Assembly (NCBI GenBank): GCA_037954235.1
Contig: JBBMOA010000019.1
Span: 11,378,805 to 11,442,804, forward strand
Length of the DNA stretch: 64,000 nucleotides
From: Aulostomus chinensis
Lineage: Eukaryota > Chordata > Actinopteri > Syngnathiformes > Aulostomidae
Direction of reading: 5' to 3'
The position numbers were made by a program, and so were the translations under genes. Below the pieces are notes generated by a model. The model was not told where the DNA came from and did not search any database. It was given only the letters and a program-made list of their open reading frames with translations. Shown here piece after piece: positions 1 to 13,334 of the stretch. The first letter of the stretch is position 1. Each line of letters opens with the position of its first letter.

Positions 1-778
1 TGCCATTTGTGAGCCCTGCGTTGTCTCCAGAAACCAGACTTTTTTTCATCATGTATTCAGGGGGCAGGCAGATAAAGGGGAGACGCCTAAGATTTGAGAC
101 AAAAATGAAACTGCTCTGAAACTATGCAGCAAGGCTTAGTGCAACTTTAAGGAGACTACAATATTTTCATAGACGAGGAAGAGGGAAAGTTCCAACTTCT
201 CAGGTGGGAGAACACACCTAAGCAGCTCAGAATATCCCACTAGAACAATTTAGAGCTCAAAAAAGGAGGTTTAAGTCATTCGACATGGCAGCGTTTGAGG
301 TGAAAAAGCCTGAAAACATTGTTTAGGTAATTTATGTAGTAATTTTTTTTTATGTCACAGACACGTCACGGTTTACTTTTGCAAATTTGTCTTCACCACA
401 TAGCTAGTTTTTGGAGCAGCTAATGTAATGCTAGCCTTGTGGATAGCAAGTTAAAAAAAAATGTTCTGACTTGATTTAGCTACTGTATCTAACTGGGTGG
501 TGAGGCTTTAGGGAACGTTCTTACTTTGGAAACACTTATTTATCTGCTTTTAATTCCGCTTCACTTTCCACCAAATCCGGAGAAAAACTCTGACTTACAC
601 GGACGCTAATGGTGACCAAATATTGCTGGCTGGTAAATTAAGCTGAAACATGTTAAAACGCTCCAAAGAGCAGAGTGGAAGTGTAATAATTTGGAAAAGT
701 ATAAAAATATGGACTTGTACTGTATTAAAACTATATTATTTTGTGTCATAATAAATGAAAAAAAACAACTCTCCCAAC
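1..778. other. Intronic sequence of the ggt5-like gene
   Basis: This stretch lies downstream (in gene direction) of the last ggt5-like coding exon in the window. I looked on the minus strand for the next gamma-glutamyltransferase block and did not find it. It is AT-rich, with homopolymer T runs and no open frame resembling the family. It is most simply the intron that follows exon 7. Confidence 0.5.
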
Positions 779-3700
779 CTTCTTGTCATTAAAAAAAGGA
801 TCAGAAATTGCCCTCCGCTGCCCGTTAGCAAATTTACAAGCCTCGATGTAACGATGGTACATCTGGATTTTCTCGTCCTTATCCATGGAGTTTGGAGTCA
901 AAGGGAACCCTGTTGAGAAACAGCGCAACAACCACCATTAGAACCATTTGACAGTCAAGTCTTCACTTTTTATTTCTTCTAAATTCAGAGTAGAGGCTGA
1001 AGATAGTACAGCTGCTGCAATAAGTAAATTCAGGGTTCATGGGGTCATTAAATTAAGAAACCTTTCATTATCTTGAGAATGAATGCGAGCAAGAGGCCCC
1101 CAGCAGGCGGGGGAGGGATGTGCAACTTGCTGTCCCCCACAGTAACAGTCAAAGCTTCCTGCAACCGCACTTGGACGAGTTTCAGATCCTCCATTGTCAA
1201 CGTCCCACCTAAATATAGAATAATAAAAATATCATAAATACTATGTGTCCTTCCCCCCCCAATATATCAAACTTCCCAAACTGATTTGGACATTGCACCA
1301 ACCTTGAGCCTGAATATCTTGAGTTAAGTCACGTCCTATCTTGCCGGTGTAGAACACGTCGGCCCCTTGCTCCGCAATGGTTTTCATGGTTTCTGCAAGT
1401 TTAGGAAACTTCAGCACATCTCCTACGCCCAGAACATTCTTGTTCTCGTTACAGAAAACTTCACTGAAACAAAATGAGTACAAACGAACTTTAATGGTAA
1501 CTTACGGGAGCATAAAACCACAATGTAACGCACAAGCTGTAAAGACTAAAAGATGAAAAACTTGACGTCTCCGGGTCGTTGCTGGATGTCGATCAAAGGC
1601 GACGTTTATTTCATGCATAAATCTTCCATACTTGAAGGCACAAATCAATGAATGTTGTAAAATGTTCTGCAGGGTTTTGCAGCAGTGAATACACTCCTGC
1701 AGAAGCAAAAGGAAGAAAATGTTTCACACCCTCAGCAAACCCCTTAGTGCATCTGGCATTTAAGGAAAACATCCTCACATTTTTGAAAGAAGGCCAATAC
1801 TTTTTTTTAATCTCTGGATCAGTAAATTAAGCTCCTGAAATTAAAAAAAAACAAAAAACAAAATCAGTGTTTTCAATGCTAAAAAAAAAAAAAACCAAAC
1901 TTTTTTTAAAATTATAGTTTAGCCCACATAACATTTCATTTTGTGCAAATCATTATTGTGTAATTCTGAAAGTAGAACCCTCGAGAGTACGTGTTCCACT
2001 CTGGGGTTTCAAAACTTTCCCACCAAATAATAAAATCTGGGAATGTTTAAAAAAACAATGCTGGGTTTTATCACTCCCAGATTTCTGTACTGACACAGAT
2101 GATTAAGTCAAGGGGTGTAAAACATTTTGTTATGAACCATCAATCACTTCTTTTTTGGTGGTCTGCTACAGGTGAGGTACTAGACTTTGCTGTAAATTTG
2201 TGGAGGTACTTCACCAGAGGGAGGAACTTTGCACTCTGTGCGTAATCAAGGGAAACTGAAGAAGTTTTCCTAGAAATGCGGGCATCGGTATTCCATCCCT
2301 GGCCAGTTTAATTGTTGGCTCGAACAGCTTGGCCCATGGCAGCCTGCCATACTGTTTGTGAAGTGTTTCATAACCCTGCACCTCTCCAGGAACGCCGATC
2401 CACTGGGTGCCTATGACGAAGAGGAGGCAAATAGTTCAGGCACATTAAAACAACAAAGTAAAGTCAGGAGGAATGATGCTGGTAACACGAGAGAAACCTT
2501 GCTTTGGAGTCAGATCACTTGATCAGATATATACACAGGAGAAAAAATAATAAAATACAGAAAAATGTACTTCGATGCTGTGGGATTTTAAAGTAAAATG
2601 ATTTAAAACATAATAAATGAACAAATAATCTGCTGCTTTTATTGCTTTAAAGGGAACATTAGAGGTATAAAACTACATTGTGGACAAGAATTAACTGACA
2701 GAAAACCCTGCCTACCTGTCGTAAGCTTGAACGTGGTGGGACAGTCGTCCAGCAGGTTGGTTTTGTACGAGTGAGGAACGGTCTCTCTGAAGTTGTAGAT
2801 CGTCACTTTGCCTGGGAGAGAATGAGGATTTTATTGATTCCCATGACCTTGAAAAGAAATCGAACGTAAGAATAAGGAGACTCACCTGTTTTATTTCTTA
2901 TAGTGAATATAGATCCTCCACCAAGCCCCATGCTCTGAGGGTTGACAACAGAGTTGCACAGAAGAGCTGCAATGGCGCCATCTACTGCCGAGCCGCCCTG
3001 CTGGAGTATATTTCTGCGGAGCAGCAATTAGTCAACGGGTTTTGTGGGGAATGCTTAAACACACCTACACCAACCCTCTGACTACTCCACACACAACTGC
3101 CCACCCACAGAGAGAAGTTGCACAATATCAGCTTCAACTGGGCCTGATTATTTTAGGGTATCAATGCAGTCAGATGCTGCCACAAAAGCAAGTTTAGACT
3201 GGGCATGAATGGTGGTAGACCTCAGGCTGCATACCAGGAAGGAACTGGCAGGAGGTGAGCTTTTTTTTTTCTTCTTTTTTCCCCCTACTGGTCTTTAACT
3301 TGAGTCATGAGGTAATGGCTTTGATTCTAAAACTCGTTCCTAACCAGTTTAATTACACTTCTCAAACCTGAATGGGTCTTTTCAGCCACAAGTTGGCCAC
3401 CTGTCAGGTCTGTTCACAGTTCACAGTCTGAGGACAGTTTGGGACAATCTTTTGTCTCTGGTAAAGTCTGTCTCAATGTAGACAACAAATGTAATACTGG
3501 TATGGAACTTAGTATAAGAAGCGTATTTTGTCTCAGTGACTCCAAACTCACCGCTAGTCTGAGGCTAATCTGTCGTTTGTAAGCTGTGGGGGCGCGACCC
3601 TGGATACTAGGAGTGGGTAATGCATCATGTTGCAATATTTTCATTTCATGAAGCCTCATGAGATCATACCACACATGTGTTGTACATGTGTTCAGTTGAT

Positions 3701-5151
3701 GAAAACAGCTGATTTGAGTCAAACTGCAGTTTGTGGCTTCGCTTCCTGCCAGTATGACTATTAAGTGTGATGAAAGGTCATGAATTTGTTGAGGAAATAC
3801 AGTGTGAGCCTGCTGAACCTACTTCAGATTTTGCAGTTTTCTGCATTAAAAAGCCTGAAAACATTCAAATCACATCATTTTGTCCCCCTAATACTAATAA
3901 TAATGATAATAATAAACCCTGAAAACATTACAAAATGATGACTTGGCATCTTTTCAAGTCGAATACTGCAAAATCGAGTGAACGCAAATCTGATTGGGGC
4001 TGAAAAAAATATCAAAATTTCATCAAATTGCAAAAAAGACTCAAAAACATCCCGGGTCCCCAAATGGTTCAACCCTTAATCCCATTTCCCCCTTAAAATA
4101 TCTAAAAAATCATCATCTCCACCCAAACTGTCCAATTACTCTCAAAGAAAAAGACAGTAATTCCTCTATTGGTGTTTTCTTCTCTTTTTTAGTGTAATCT
4201 GTTCTACATACAACTTTTAGTAATAATTTTAATTACAACATTCAAGCAGTAAAAATTAAAATTCAACATGCCACAAGTGCAAAAGTGTCAAAAAACAACA
4301 ACGCTGACTAGAATTCAACAACCAGGGCAACTTCTATTAAATTACATTTATTCTCACAATATTCATTTAGTCTAGGGAGGTTCCGGACTGATACCTGGAC
4401 CCCTCGCGTCCCACTTCACTACGGAGGTGCGAACCAACATCGCACCTCTGCGTTTCCTTCCTTCGAGTTTTCTCTGACCTGGACGTGAGGTGAGGTCCAG
4501 ACTGCATCCACACAGAAACTCACCACGCGCACATTCCTGCAGCGAAGCGCTTCCTTTTATCTGCTTTTTTTTGGGGGGGGGGGGGAGTCGCCGTTAATGA
4601 AGTTCACATGGGGCTGAAATCTCTGGCCGAATTAGGGTCAGTCGGTGCGTTAGGAGACCTGTTTTTCACCGGCGGTGAAACAAAAATATTTGGAGGGAGA
4701 TCAACAGGAGGTGAGGTGGGGGTAAGGAGGGTTTTATCTCTATCAAACAGAGCTGAACAAATCTCATTAACTGCTTAGTGTGTCGTCTCACCCAAAGGAC
4801 AGTCTGGAGGCTGACCGAGCCACCAACAAAAACACTTGAAATTAAAATAAAAAAATACAGTAAATGTGGTTTGAGCCACTATTATCTCAACAAACATCCA
4901 CGAGTAGAGTTTTTTTTTACTCTTTTTTTTCTCTAACTGACTGAAAACTTTCCACTTTTACTATGAGGAGCCGAGGCTTACCTGCCGATCTCCGAGCAGA
5001 TGACGGAGTCCGCTGAAACTGCCGCATGCTTGAAACTGCCGCTAGAACATCCGTCCAAAAGCGCGGCGACGCACAGACAAACCAGGGCGACTGCGCAAAT
5101 TAAACCAGAGCAGATAACGCAGCGCACCAGCCAGGGTTTGTATTTGGCCAT
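779..5151 (-). CDS. ggt5: Gamma-glutamyltransferase, GGT5-like, 5' part (gene runs off the left edge)
   Basis: This gene encodes a membrane-anchored ectoenzyme that cleaves gamma-glutamyl bonds; GGT5 acts on glutathione and leukotriene C4. Seven minus-strand coding exons join in phase: 5151-4982, 3013-2886, 2811-2716, 2410-2215, 1463-1303, 1208-1062 and 909-779, giving 343 codons. The first exon holds a short cytoplasmic MAKYKPWL, a hydrophobic anchor (about residues 11-32) and AAVSADSVICSEIGR. Exon 2 has GGSAVDGAIAALLC and VVNPQSMGLGGG, where the NPQSMGLGGG form is GGT5-like rather than GGT1-like. Exon 3 keeps the Arg of YNFRETVP, equivalent to the substrate carboxylate-binding Arg of GGT1. 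Exons 5-7 contain DVFYTGKIG, PPPPAGG and MYHRYIEACKFANGQR. The ATG at 5151 is chosen because the open frame upstream has no other ATG. The small subunit with the catalytic Thr is outside the window. The paralogue assignment (ggt5 versus another ggt) is from memory. Confidence 0.88.
3014..4981. other. Intron 1 of the ggt5-like gene
   Basis: This 1.97-kb intron separates the anchor exon from the first catalytic-domain exon. It has the donor GTAAG after 4982 and an acceptor CAG before 3013 (minus strand). It contains T- and G-homopolymers (for example near 4571-4585) but no other coding sequence that I recognise. Confidence 0.6.
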
Positions 5152-6123
5152 TTGTGGAGGAAACTTTGGAGCCTGATGAAGGCGCTGTCGAGGAGGAGAC
5201 ACGGCGCGCGCACTCGCTTAATGAACTGCCTCGAGACGCTAATGTGGGTTTATCCGTCCCCGCGGGGAAGTGGGTCTGAGGTTGGGCTTCCAGGCTGGCT
5301 CGCTGAGATGCATTTAGGGACCATCAACAAGTTACCTGAAGCGGCTCTTTTAGTTATTTTTTTAAACTCTCCTTAACTTTTGCAAAAACAAACAAACAGA
5401 AAAAAACCCTCAAAAAATACAATAAAAACTAAATAAGTCGCCTCCTTTAGTCATTTTTGGAAGACTGAGCCATTTTAGCATGAACTTTGGGTCCTGGATG
5501 ATTTGGAATGCTCCATCTCACCCACGTATAAATCAGATTCATGAAAGTGATCCTGAACTCTAAATCTCTAAAACAATACATGGCAACGTGGGTTATTTTT
5601 CCCCCCCAGAAAACCTTGTAACAAACAAATTCACTTCTTAAATGTAAATGTTGTGACATATTATCAACCATAAAGGATCGTGTTAGACGTTAAGGAGGGA
5701 AACAAAAGTTGATATTGAAAATAATGGGGATTTATTCATGATCCCTATTGGAGGAGCAGTGAGCGGCTCTGGCCCCCCAACTGAACACAGACTTCCCCAC
5801 TGTTCTTTTCCTCTTGAAGTGCAAGTCGACGCACAAGTAGCTGGTACGGTCAATCATCCCACTCATACTGAGAAGTAGATGTGACGCTTAACCCCAGATT
5901 TGAGCATTCTTTGCAAACTATGTGAAGTGAGGAACTGGACCGGGGCTTTCAGGGACTGGGCAGAGAGCCACTGACACAAACGATAACTTCCATTTTTATT
6001 TGCTTTTTTTTTTTTTTTTTTTTTTGTCCAGCAACAGAAGCGTTGCTCACAACGGTGCAGGAAGTGGACTACGTGTCAGTGACACGGGAGGACGACAGTC
6101 TTGGAACTGAGGAGCTGCAGATG

Positions 6124-6129
<6 letters not shown>

Positions 6130-6191
<62 letters not shown>

Positions 6192-6202
6192 ACACACACA
6201 CA
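6130..6202. repeat. (CA)n microsatellite
   Basis: A nearly pure CA run of about 36 units with one TA interruption. It is a long, probably polymorphic dinucleotide repeat. Confidence 0.97.
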
Positions 6203-7994
6203 GAGTTTTCTTCTGATTCTGATTTTCTTTATGGTTTTCATTTTGAAAGTAGGATTATTTATGGTTATTGGTTCTGTTTTGATACACTTAACATATTCTG
6301 ACATCATTTTTCACTACTCTGTTACCTTTCCCAGCTTGTAATCTGGATGTAAAGAGTTAAAGACTCTGCTGGACTCAGTTGCATAGAAGCTTCCTCTGAC
6401 AGCGTGAGGGAACATTGTTCTGGAAAGATTTCCTCCCAGTCACTTCCAAAATAACCTAACTGCTGCACATCAACCCTGTCAATGGCGAAGCGTCGGTCCT
6501 CTCCAACTTAACACTCTCAGGCTTGCAGGGCAACAAGAACCAAAAGGAGAGATGCCACATCATCACTTCTACTAGACAGGAAGTAAAAAAGCAATATGAT
6601 ATGTTTGCTTTAGTTGGTTTACTTCAGTTACATGTTGACTGATGGTCGATTTCATTACGACAGCTTTTCTGCCAAAAACTTGTGCAACTCCTGAGCCCTC
6701 AGGTTCAAGTTTCTACAGTTCTTTCAGGCCAGAAGCTTACTGTTTCGTTATGCAACCGACTTGTTTAAGCAGGCCTGTTTGATTGAAGCCTGCATGCTGC
6801 TACAGAACTTCAGTGTGACCTCAACAGGCCGTTCTGCTCAAAGGCTCCCCCCCCCCCCCACCAACCCCCAATATGGTGACAGTCGCTGACCGCGGTGCTG
6901 ATGACTGATGCCTCCATGATAGCTGCTGTTGTGTCCCTGGAGAAGTGAGAAAAAACCCCAAACAAGCGTCATTATTCTAACGTTTCTGTCACATTTACTA
7001 TGCACCAGATGGATCATCATGATGAACTGATACAAGGGTCTTTAAACTGAGGAGCAGTTGATGATTTATGACAACACAAAAGTGTTTTTGCTTCTGCATG
7101 ACTTGGATTTGTCGCTACAGTGAGTTGATTTATTGAAAGTCTGGGATCTTTTTATTTTATAAAGTTTGACTTAATTTGCATGGAGCACTTGGAGATGAAA
7201 CTGACGTGATTGTAATCCCATCCCATCGTCCAGTGCTGCAAATGGCCACTTGGGACTTCAACACAAGGGGGAGACGATGATGTTCCTATGAAATACATAG
7301 AATGCATTAGAAAAAAGGTGTGTTCTGTGTATGTATGGCAATAAAATGCAAACGAATCTGGAACTGATTTGAAGACACTGGGACACATAATGCTACTGAC
7401 CAAAATATTCCTTTTCAAGTATGTAAAACAACAGTATTAAATAGTGCCCTAAAATATTCATATACAAACATAATATGGATTCTACTGAAGCCTTTTTTAT
7501 GACTCGTGTATATTCTGGGTTTTATTATCCATCTACCTATTTATTTATCATGTGTTACTACTCAACACAGGCTGATGAACACATGGCGGATCAAAATGTA
7601 ACATGTATAATCTATTTCCAGGAGGGAAATTAGCCGATTCGTCACTATTTTGATTGCACGCTGATTTCACGTATCATCAGACTAGTTAATTGAACAGTAC
7701 TTTTATTTTACGTCTAGGAATTCTTCTGTAAGAGTACTTGTTTAACATGAGCCACGTGTTCTTCATCAGATCTCATGTCACCCACCTCAGGGGTGGTGAC
7801 ACTCAGCCGTGGTGAGTATAACAGTAGTGGTGAGTGAGTGGCACCATTTGCGCAGATGAAACCGTTATTGGAGGGGGTGGAAATTAAGCAGTTTAATCTC
7901 CAAGGAATTAAAACCTCCCTGGTGCAGCCGTGGCTGGTTAGAAATACGCTCAAGAGAACGGTCTGCTGAAGACCATGGCTGCTTCGCTTGGTAT

Positions 7995-8527
7995 TGGGTG
8001 AATGATCCATCAATGATCGATCAGTGATGTAACAGTCACCTATCAATGTTCTATCAATGATAGATCAGTGATATATCAGTACGTCATCTATCGATCATCT
8101 ATCAACGATTTATCAGTGACCTAGCAATGTTTTCTCAATGGTCTATCAATGTTCCATTAATGACCTATCATGATCTATTCATGATCTAACAATGATGTAT
8201 CAATGACCTATCAATGTTTTATCAATGATCTATCAATGAGATATCAATGATCTATGTTTGATAAATGATACGTCTATAATCAATGCAAGGTTCAGTCGAT
8301 GTTCTTCCAATGATTTTTCAATGGTTAATAGATGATCGATTGTTGATATATCAATGTTCTATCGATCATCTTTGAATAAGCTCGGGATGATCCATCGATG
8401 TCTTATTGATTACGTAATAATGAGCTATCAATGATCTATCAATGTTCCATTAATTAGCTATCAAATTTCTGCCAATGTTCTATTGACCATCAATTGATGA
8501 TCTACCAGTGTTCTATCAATGATCTGG
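7995..8527. repeat. Degenerate ATCAATG-type tandem repeat
   Basis: Variants of a roughly 10-11 base motif, TATCAATGATC or close to it, recur dozens of times across about 530 bases (for example TATCAATGATCTATCAATG near 8217-8240). The units are diverged and include changes such as TCTATCAATGTT and GATCGATC. It lies immediately upstream of the GGAT array. It looks like an old minisatellite. Confidence 0.75.
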
Positions 8528-8531
8528 ACTA

Positions 8532-8812
8532 ATGGATGGATGGATGGATGGACGGATGGATGGATGGACTGATGGATGGATGGATGGATGGATGGATGGA
8601 TGGATGGATGGATGGATGGATGGATGGACTGATGGATGGATGGACTGATGAACGGATGGATGGATGGATCAGTGGATGGATCGGTGGATGGATGGACTGA
8701 TAAATGAATGGATGGATGGATGGATCAGTGGATGGATCAGTGGATGGATGGACTGATGAACATGCAGACGTATGGATGATGGATGGATGAATGAAAGCAC
8801 GGACGGATGGAG
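8532..8812. repeat. (GGAT)n array with GGACTGAT and GGATCAGT variants
   Basis: Long runs of GGAT are interrupted by GGACTGAT, GGATCAGT and GAACGGAT variants. The array decays towards the right end. It could be a stand-alone microsatellite or the expanded tail of a lost SINE copy, since the SINE family here ends in GGAT units. Confidence 0.93.
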
Positions 8813-10951
8813 CCGGGTGTCAGACATTATGAGTGAATATTTCATGAGCCCATGAGGACGACTGCAGCCCTCACTTCATCGTGGCTCCTCCACTGTGACG
8901 CGACCTTCAGCTGAACCAAAGTCTCCGGTTCAAGCTCCACCTCACATGATCCTAATTAGTCAGCAGCGCCTCTGGAGGGGTGGGCTTAGGGCTTTAGGGT
9001 TCAGGTGAGGGAGACCTTCCCTCACTCTCTGCCCCCCAGCTGCTACCTGGTTAAATATTTAACGTACAGATTAATCTTTCAGTAACCCTGAACTGTGCCA
9101 GGAATCGAGGGTTAAAGGGATGCAAGACTCAGTCAAAGATGGTGGAGAGCCAGACATCCATGATGAATATTCTAATAGACAGAAATGTCTCACATATCAA
9201 CAAACGATTCTTTTTCTTTTTACCGTGGAAAAGAGAAAGGAAAAGATGTCATCTCCATCACTGTTAATCCTTGAAAATCTTCCATTACCACCTATTTAAA
9301 CTCTGCCATTTTTGTCTGTTTCTTTCTGTTTGTTTTGACAATTGAAAAGCATATTGTTTGTTTGTCTTGATTACAGCATGTTTCTATTATTATTATTGTT
9401 ATTCTGTGTCGCTGCAGACGTAAAATGGGCCATATTGCGCTCAGAGGCTTGCGTGTCCCCTTCCTGCCGCCCAGCGTCTACACAAGGAGAGGGAGGGCTT
9501 CAGGAAGAGCGGCAGAGAGAGAGAGAACATTATTTTATACCTTTATACTCATTTATACCTCTAACAGGCTCTAACATGTCCTCCGCCCTCCCTGGAAAAT
9601 TAAAACCCTGACAGGTGAGATAACGTTTGAAAGGTTGTTCACAGGACGACGAGGCCAAAAGTTGAAATGTTGCTGCCGAGATGATTCGACAACAACACAG
9701 CAATTAAAGTAGGCTGATGCTGAAGGGGGGATGGGAGCGATGGAGTGGAGATACTTGGCCTTTCCCTGGAGCAGAGGAGACACAGATGTCAGAGAACAAA
9801 AATTCCCCACAGAGAGGAGGGCAAAATCTGCTCATTTCTCAGCTTTTGCACTGAAACACAGTTCGTGAGAGCTGCGGCGTCTAATTGGCTCCGTATATGA
9901 ACATCGCTGCATACGTTTGCCCCGCGTCCCTGCACGGACATGTGCTGAGAGAATTAGGACCCAGGGTGTGCAGATGGGTCGAGAGCGTGGGATTGTCACG
10001 CTTTCATCATTCCACCCATTGAGGAACAGACGAGTTCACATATTTTTACTACAGTACTGTAACATCGTGGGTATGAAAATGTATCTTACTCACAGCAGCT
10101 GTACAGCTTATTTGGTAGGAGGGTTGTTTTTAATTTCGGTGGAAGTTAAATATCAAGTAACGCGCTATCAAGTAAAATCAATGCACATCAAATATACAAC
10201 CGGCTAGGATTCTCTGTTTCACCGAAAAATTGAAAATGAAATAAAAGTCTTGTTTTTCTAAAACCCATTTTGTCATCCTGCATTTATTGACCAGTTATTG
10301 GAACTCACAGCACTAAAGTCCGATTACCTGAAAGTGCACAGTGAGTTTGTTTATTGACATCAGCAGTTAACTTGAAATGCTGCAGGAAGCTTATTTCAAC
10401 TAAACTGCATTTCAACAATGTTTTGTGTTAGAATTTGGACTCCAAGATTTACATTTTGACTTCAAATGTACATCAGTTACAAATGTAGGTTATTGATTAC
10501 TAATAATTGGTATGAGCCCGAAAAGAACCCGTCGGTCCACCAGGTTCTCTCAGTAATTTCTAGCTTTTTGGCTCAAAACAGGCGGATGTGTGAATGTGTC
10601 AATTAATAAAAAGTTGCAATAAACTCCCTCTGCTCTGTTTAGCTGGTTGGTTCTTCTTATTCTCACTTTGTCTTTATTCTTTTACGCTGCCGCGTAGTTC
10701 CAGAGACTTGGATGGGAGTCGTCGTCTCACATAAAGGCAAAGCTTCAGTTATGGGGCCATCATCAGCTGTGACGTACGTGGCTCTTAATGAACTTGGCGC
10801 GTGGACTGACTGCGTGTGAGTGACACGTTCAAACTTCTCCTGCGAAGCTTCAGACTGGCTGCCAGACCCGGCTGCTGCTCGCAGTCTTTGCCAATGTGCG
10901 AAGATCCTGTCAGCGGCTCCAACTTGCCCGCGGACCGCTGGTGAAGGGTGA

Positions 10952-11194
10952 ATGCGGATCATCACCTGCACCTTCCCTCCCTGGACTCGACCTACAGCCT
11001 CCAGAAGCTTAACTCCGTCTACTCCGCGAGAGGACGCGAACCATGAGCTCCTCTTTCCCCAAAAGCGAATCGACCACGTCTCTGCTGAGATCATCGGGGC
11101 TCAACCGCAGGTCCGCACACTCGGATCATGGTCCTCACGGTCACCGGGGCCACCGCAGCCTCCAGCATCCCGCCGGAGCTGGAGGCAGCGCTGA
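10952..11194 (+). other. Upstream ORF overlapping the caldendrin start codon
   Basis: An ATG at 10952 opens an 80-codon frame that runs past the caldendrin ATG at 11043 in a different frame and ends at 11194. If the transcript starts upstream of 10952, this frame would be expected to lower initiation at the caldendrin start. It has no protein family resemblance. Whether it is transcribed cannot be told from sequence. Confidence 0.3.
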
Positions 11195-12647
11195 TGCAGG
11201 CTGGACAGAGGAAACAAGTGTGAGGAGACCTCTCTGCCAGCCAAGACATGCCGACTCCCGAAGCCAGAAAACCCACCGGAATGCGAGTCTCCTGGAGGAC
11301 CCTGCAGCCCAGGAGGATGTGAGACACAGGGCGAGTCGGCAGCAGAAAGAGCGCAGCAAGTCGTGCAGGACCAAACATCATCACCAGGACTCAGCTGGAC
11401 CTGGAGGCGAGCAGCCTCCTCCACTTCAAGGCGCTTCCCGTCAGGGAAGAAAGACCTCACCAACTCCCTCTTACCCGAAACACCCGGACGATGCAGCGTT
11501 CTTTTTCGAGCCCAGGGAGAAAGTCATCACCGGGTCATCGTCCAGCCTCAACTCCGACACACCTGCACCCAGCGCACCTGTGCAGCCCGCAGCCGCACGC
11601 TCATCCAAGAGACTGAGCACCGCGTCTGAGTACTCCAGCCTGCACCCCATCGTCAAGTCCGTGTTTGGGCAGGTAAGAAGGCTGCAGGAGGACCTGAAAC
11701 TTCGGAGCAACAGTTGATTCACTTCAGTCAAATACGTTGAAATTTCTTTGCATGGGATGAAAATGAACTTCAACGATTCTCACGTTTAAATGCTAAAAGG
11801 GTCAGTTTGAAAAGTGACAGGTGTCACACACCTTGCGCTCTAAACAAAAGTCAGAGTTCAACATGAATAAAAAATAAATCAACAGCAGAATAAATTAAGA
11901 GCAGATTAGCTGCCCCCCCTTTAGTTTTGTAGTTGATACTGCAAACGTAGTCTACCGTAACTGAAGAGCAGCATCAGCATGTCAGGCAGTTCAGGATGCA
12001 ACTGAAGATGGAAAAATACAATTAACAGGAAACATTTATTTACTGCAAGTGAGTCAGTTTCTCAGGAGCTGAGAGCTGAAACTACTGAGTTTGTAGACTT
12101 AATTGAGTGTTTTTTTTGGGACACGCACACACACACACACACGCATGCAATCACAACTTATCAAATTAGAATGAGTGAAACTATTTGATCCATTTGAATG
12201 AAGGTACAGGCAGTGACCGCCAGTGTATGGATAAATATCAATATCACGATATATTGCAGTATGGATTCATGTTTAAGCTTATTGAAGCTGATGTGACGGC
12301 AGGTGGAGGCTCGCAGGTGAAGTTGTAACCTTGCAGGTCACACGTGAGCCCCCCCCCCCCCCCCCACAAACACACACACTTTAAGAGATTAAATATGGAG
12401 GTGTGTTTTCCCTCCAAATCTGTCTGCTGTGTGTATCTGGTGTCATCAGTCTCATATTGGAGGGGGGTAGGGATGAAGGTGAAGGTTGTGTGCGTGTGTG
12501 TGTGTGTGTCTTGGGGGGCTGTCAGTCTGTCATGCATTGCTACAGTATATGAATGCAGCCACTTTCATTGTGACTGTCATCTGAGTCACAGCGGGGGGAT
12601 CAACTTTCTGCTGTGTGGAAAACTTTTCAATGATGAAAGCTTGTCAT

Positions 12648-12689
<42 letters not shown>

Positions 12690-13264
12690 GCACACAGGTA
12701 AGTAAAGCATTTATCATTCAGAATGTTTACTGACAGTGTGGAGAGTAACGGGTCCGTCTCTTCTTCCCTGCATCACCTGTTGACCCACTAAAACATCAGT
12801 CAAATTAAAACCTCCTCCTGTGACTGATTATTCTCTCCCTTCACATTTTCTTGCTATAAATCCGTCTTTTGGTGTGGATGATAAAAAAGCTCAAGAGGAG
12901 ACAATTACCTCTGTGCGCGCTAATGTGTTCCAGAAATAACTCCCTCTCAATCCAGGCCAGAGCTTCAATCAGCCTCAGGGGTTCCATTGAGGCAAAATCC
13001 TCGCAGAGATGTGCTATATTAAGGATCTAGAGCTGCTGGCGCCTGGATATATCTGATTTTTTTCGTTATGTTTCACACTTTGGGTGACTGAATTTCTAGT
13101 GGTGGAGCTTTTGGAGAATGAAATGGTGGAAGAGTGATTTATTAATGTGAAGGACAGTGGCAGGGTCAGTTATGAGTCCAGTGACTGCATTGATGCCACT
13201 GAATTTACTTTGGATGTGTTAGTGCACTGATTGTGCACATCAGTGTTTGTGTGAAGGAGTGATG

Positions 13265-13334
<70 letters not shown>

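Larger units (their letters stand above)
5152..10948. other. Intergenic region between ggt5-like and cabp1
   Basis: No coding sequence was recognised on either strand. Only short open frames without family resemblance occur, several of them inside simple repeats. The region holds a (CA)n tract (6130-6202), a degenerate ATCAATG repeat (about 7995-8527) and a GGAT array (8532-8812). The first few hundred bases next to 5151 should hold the ggt5-like promoter, and the 5300-10900 part the upstream flank of cabp1, but I could not pin down a core promoter in either. Confidence 0.5.

Noticed and set aside
4978..5202. Longer N-terminus for the ggt5-like protein
   Set aside because: The upstream start would be GTG; the ATG at 5151 gives MAKYKPWL directly before the membrane anchor, like the family.
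11091..11463. Minus-strand frames opposite the caldendrin exon
   Set aside because: They arise from the GC-rich, stop-poor complement of a real coding exon; no recognisable protein.
11673..11717. Frame continuation after the caldendrin first exon
   Set aside because: It is read-through of the donor GTAAGA at 11673; SVFGQ followed by DRELRPEE matches the family splice.
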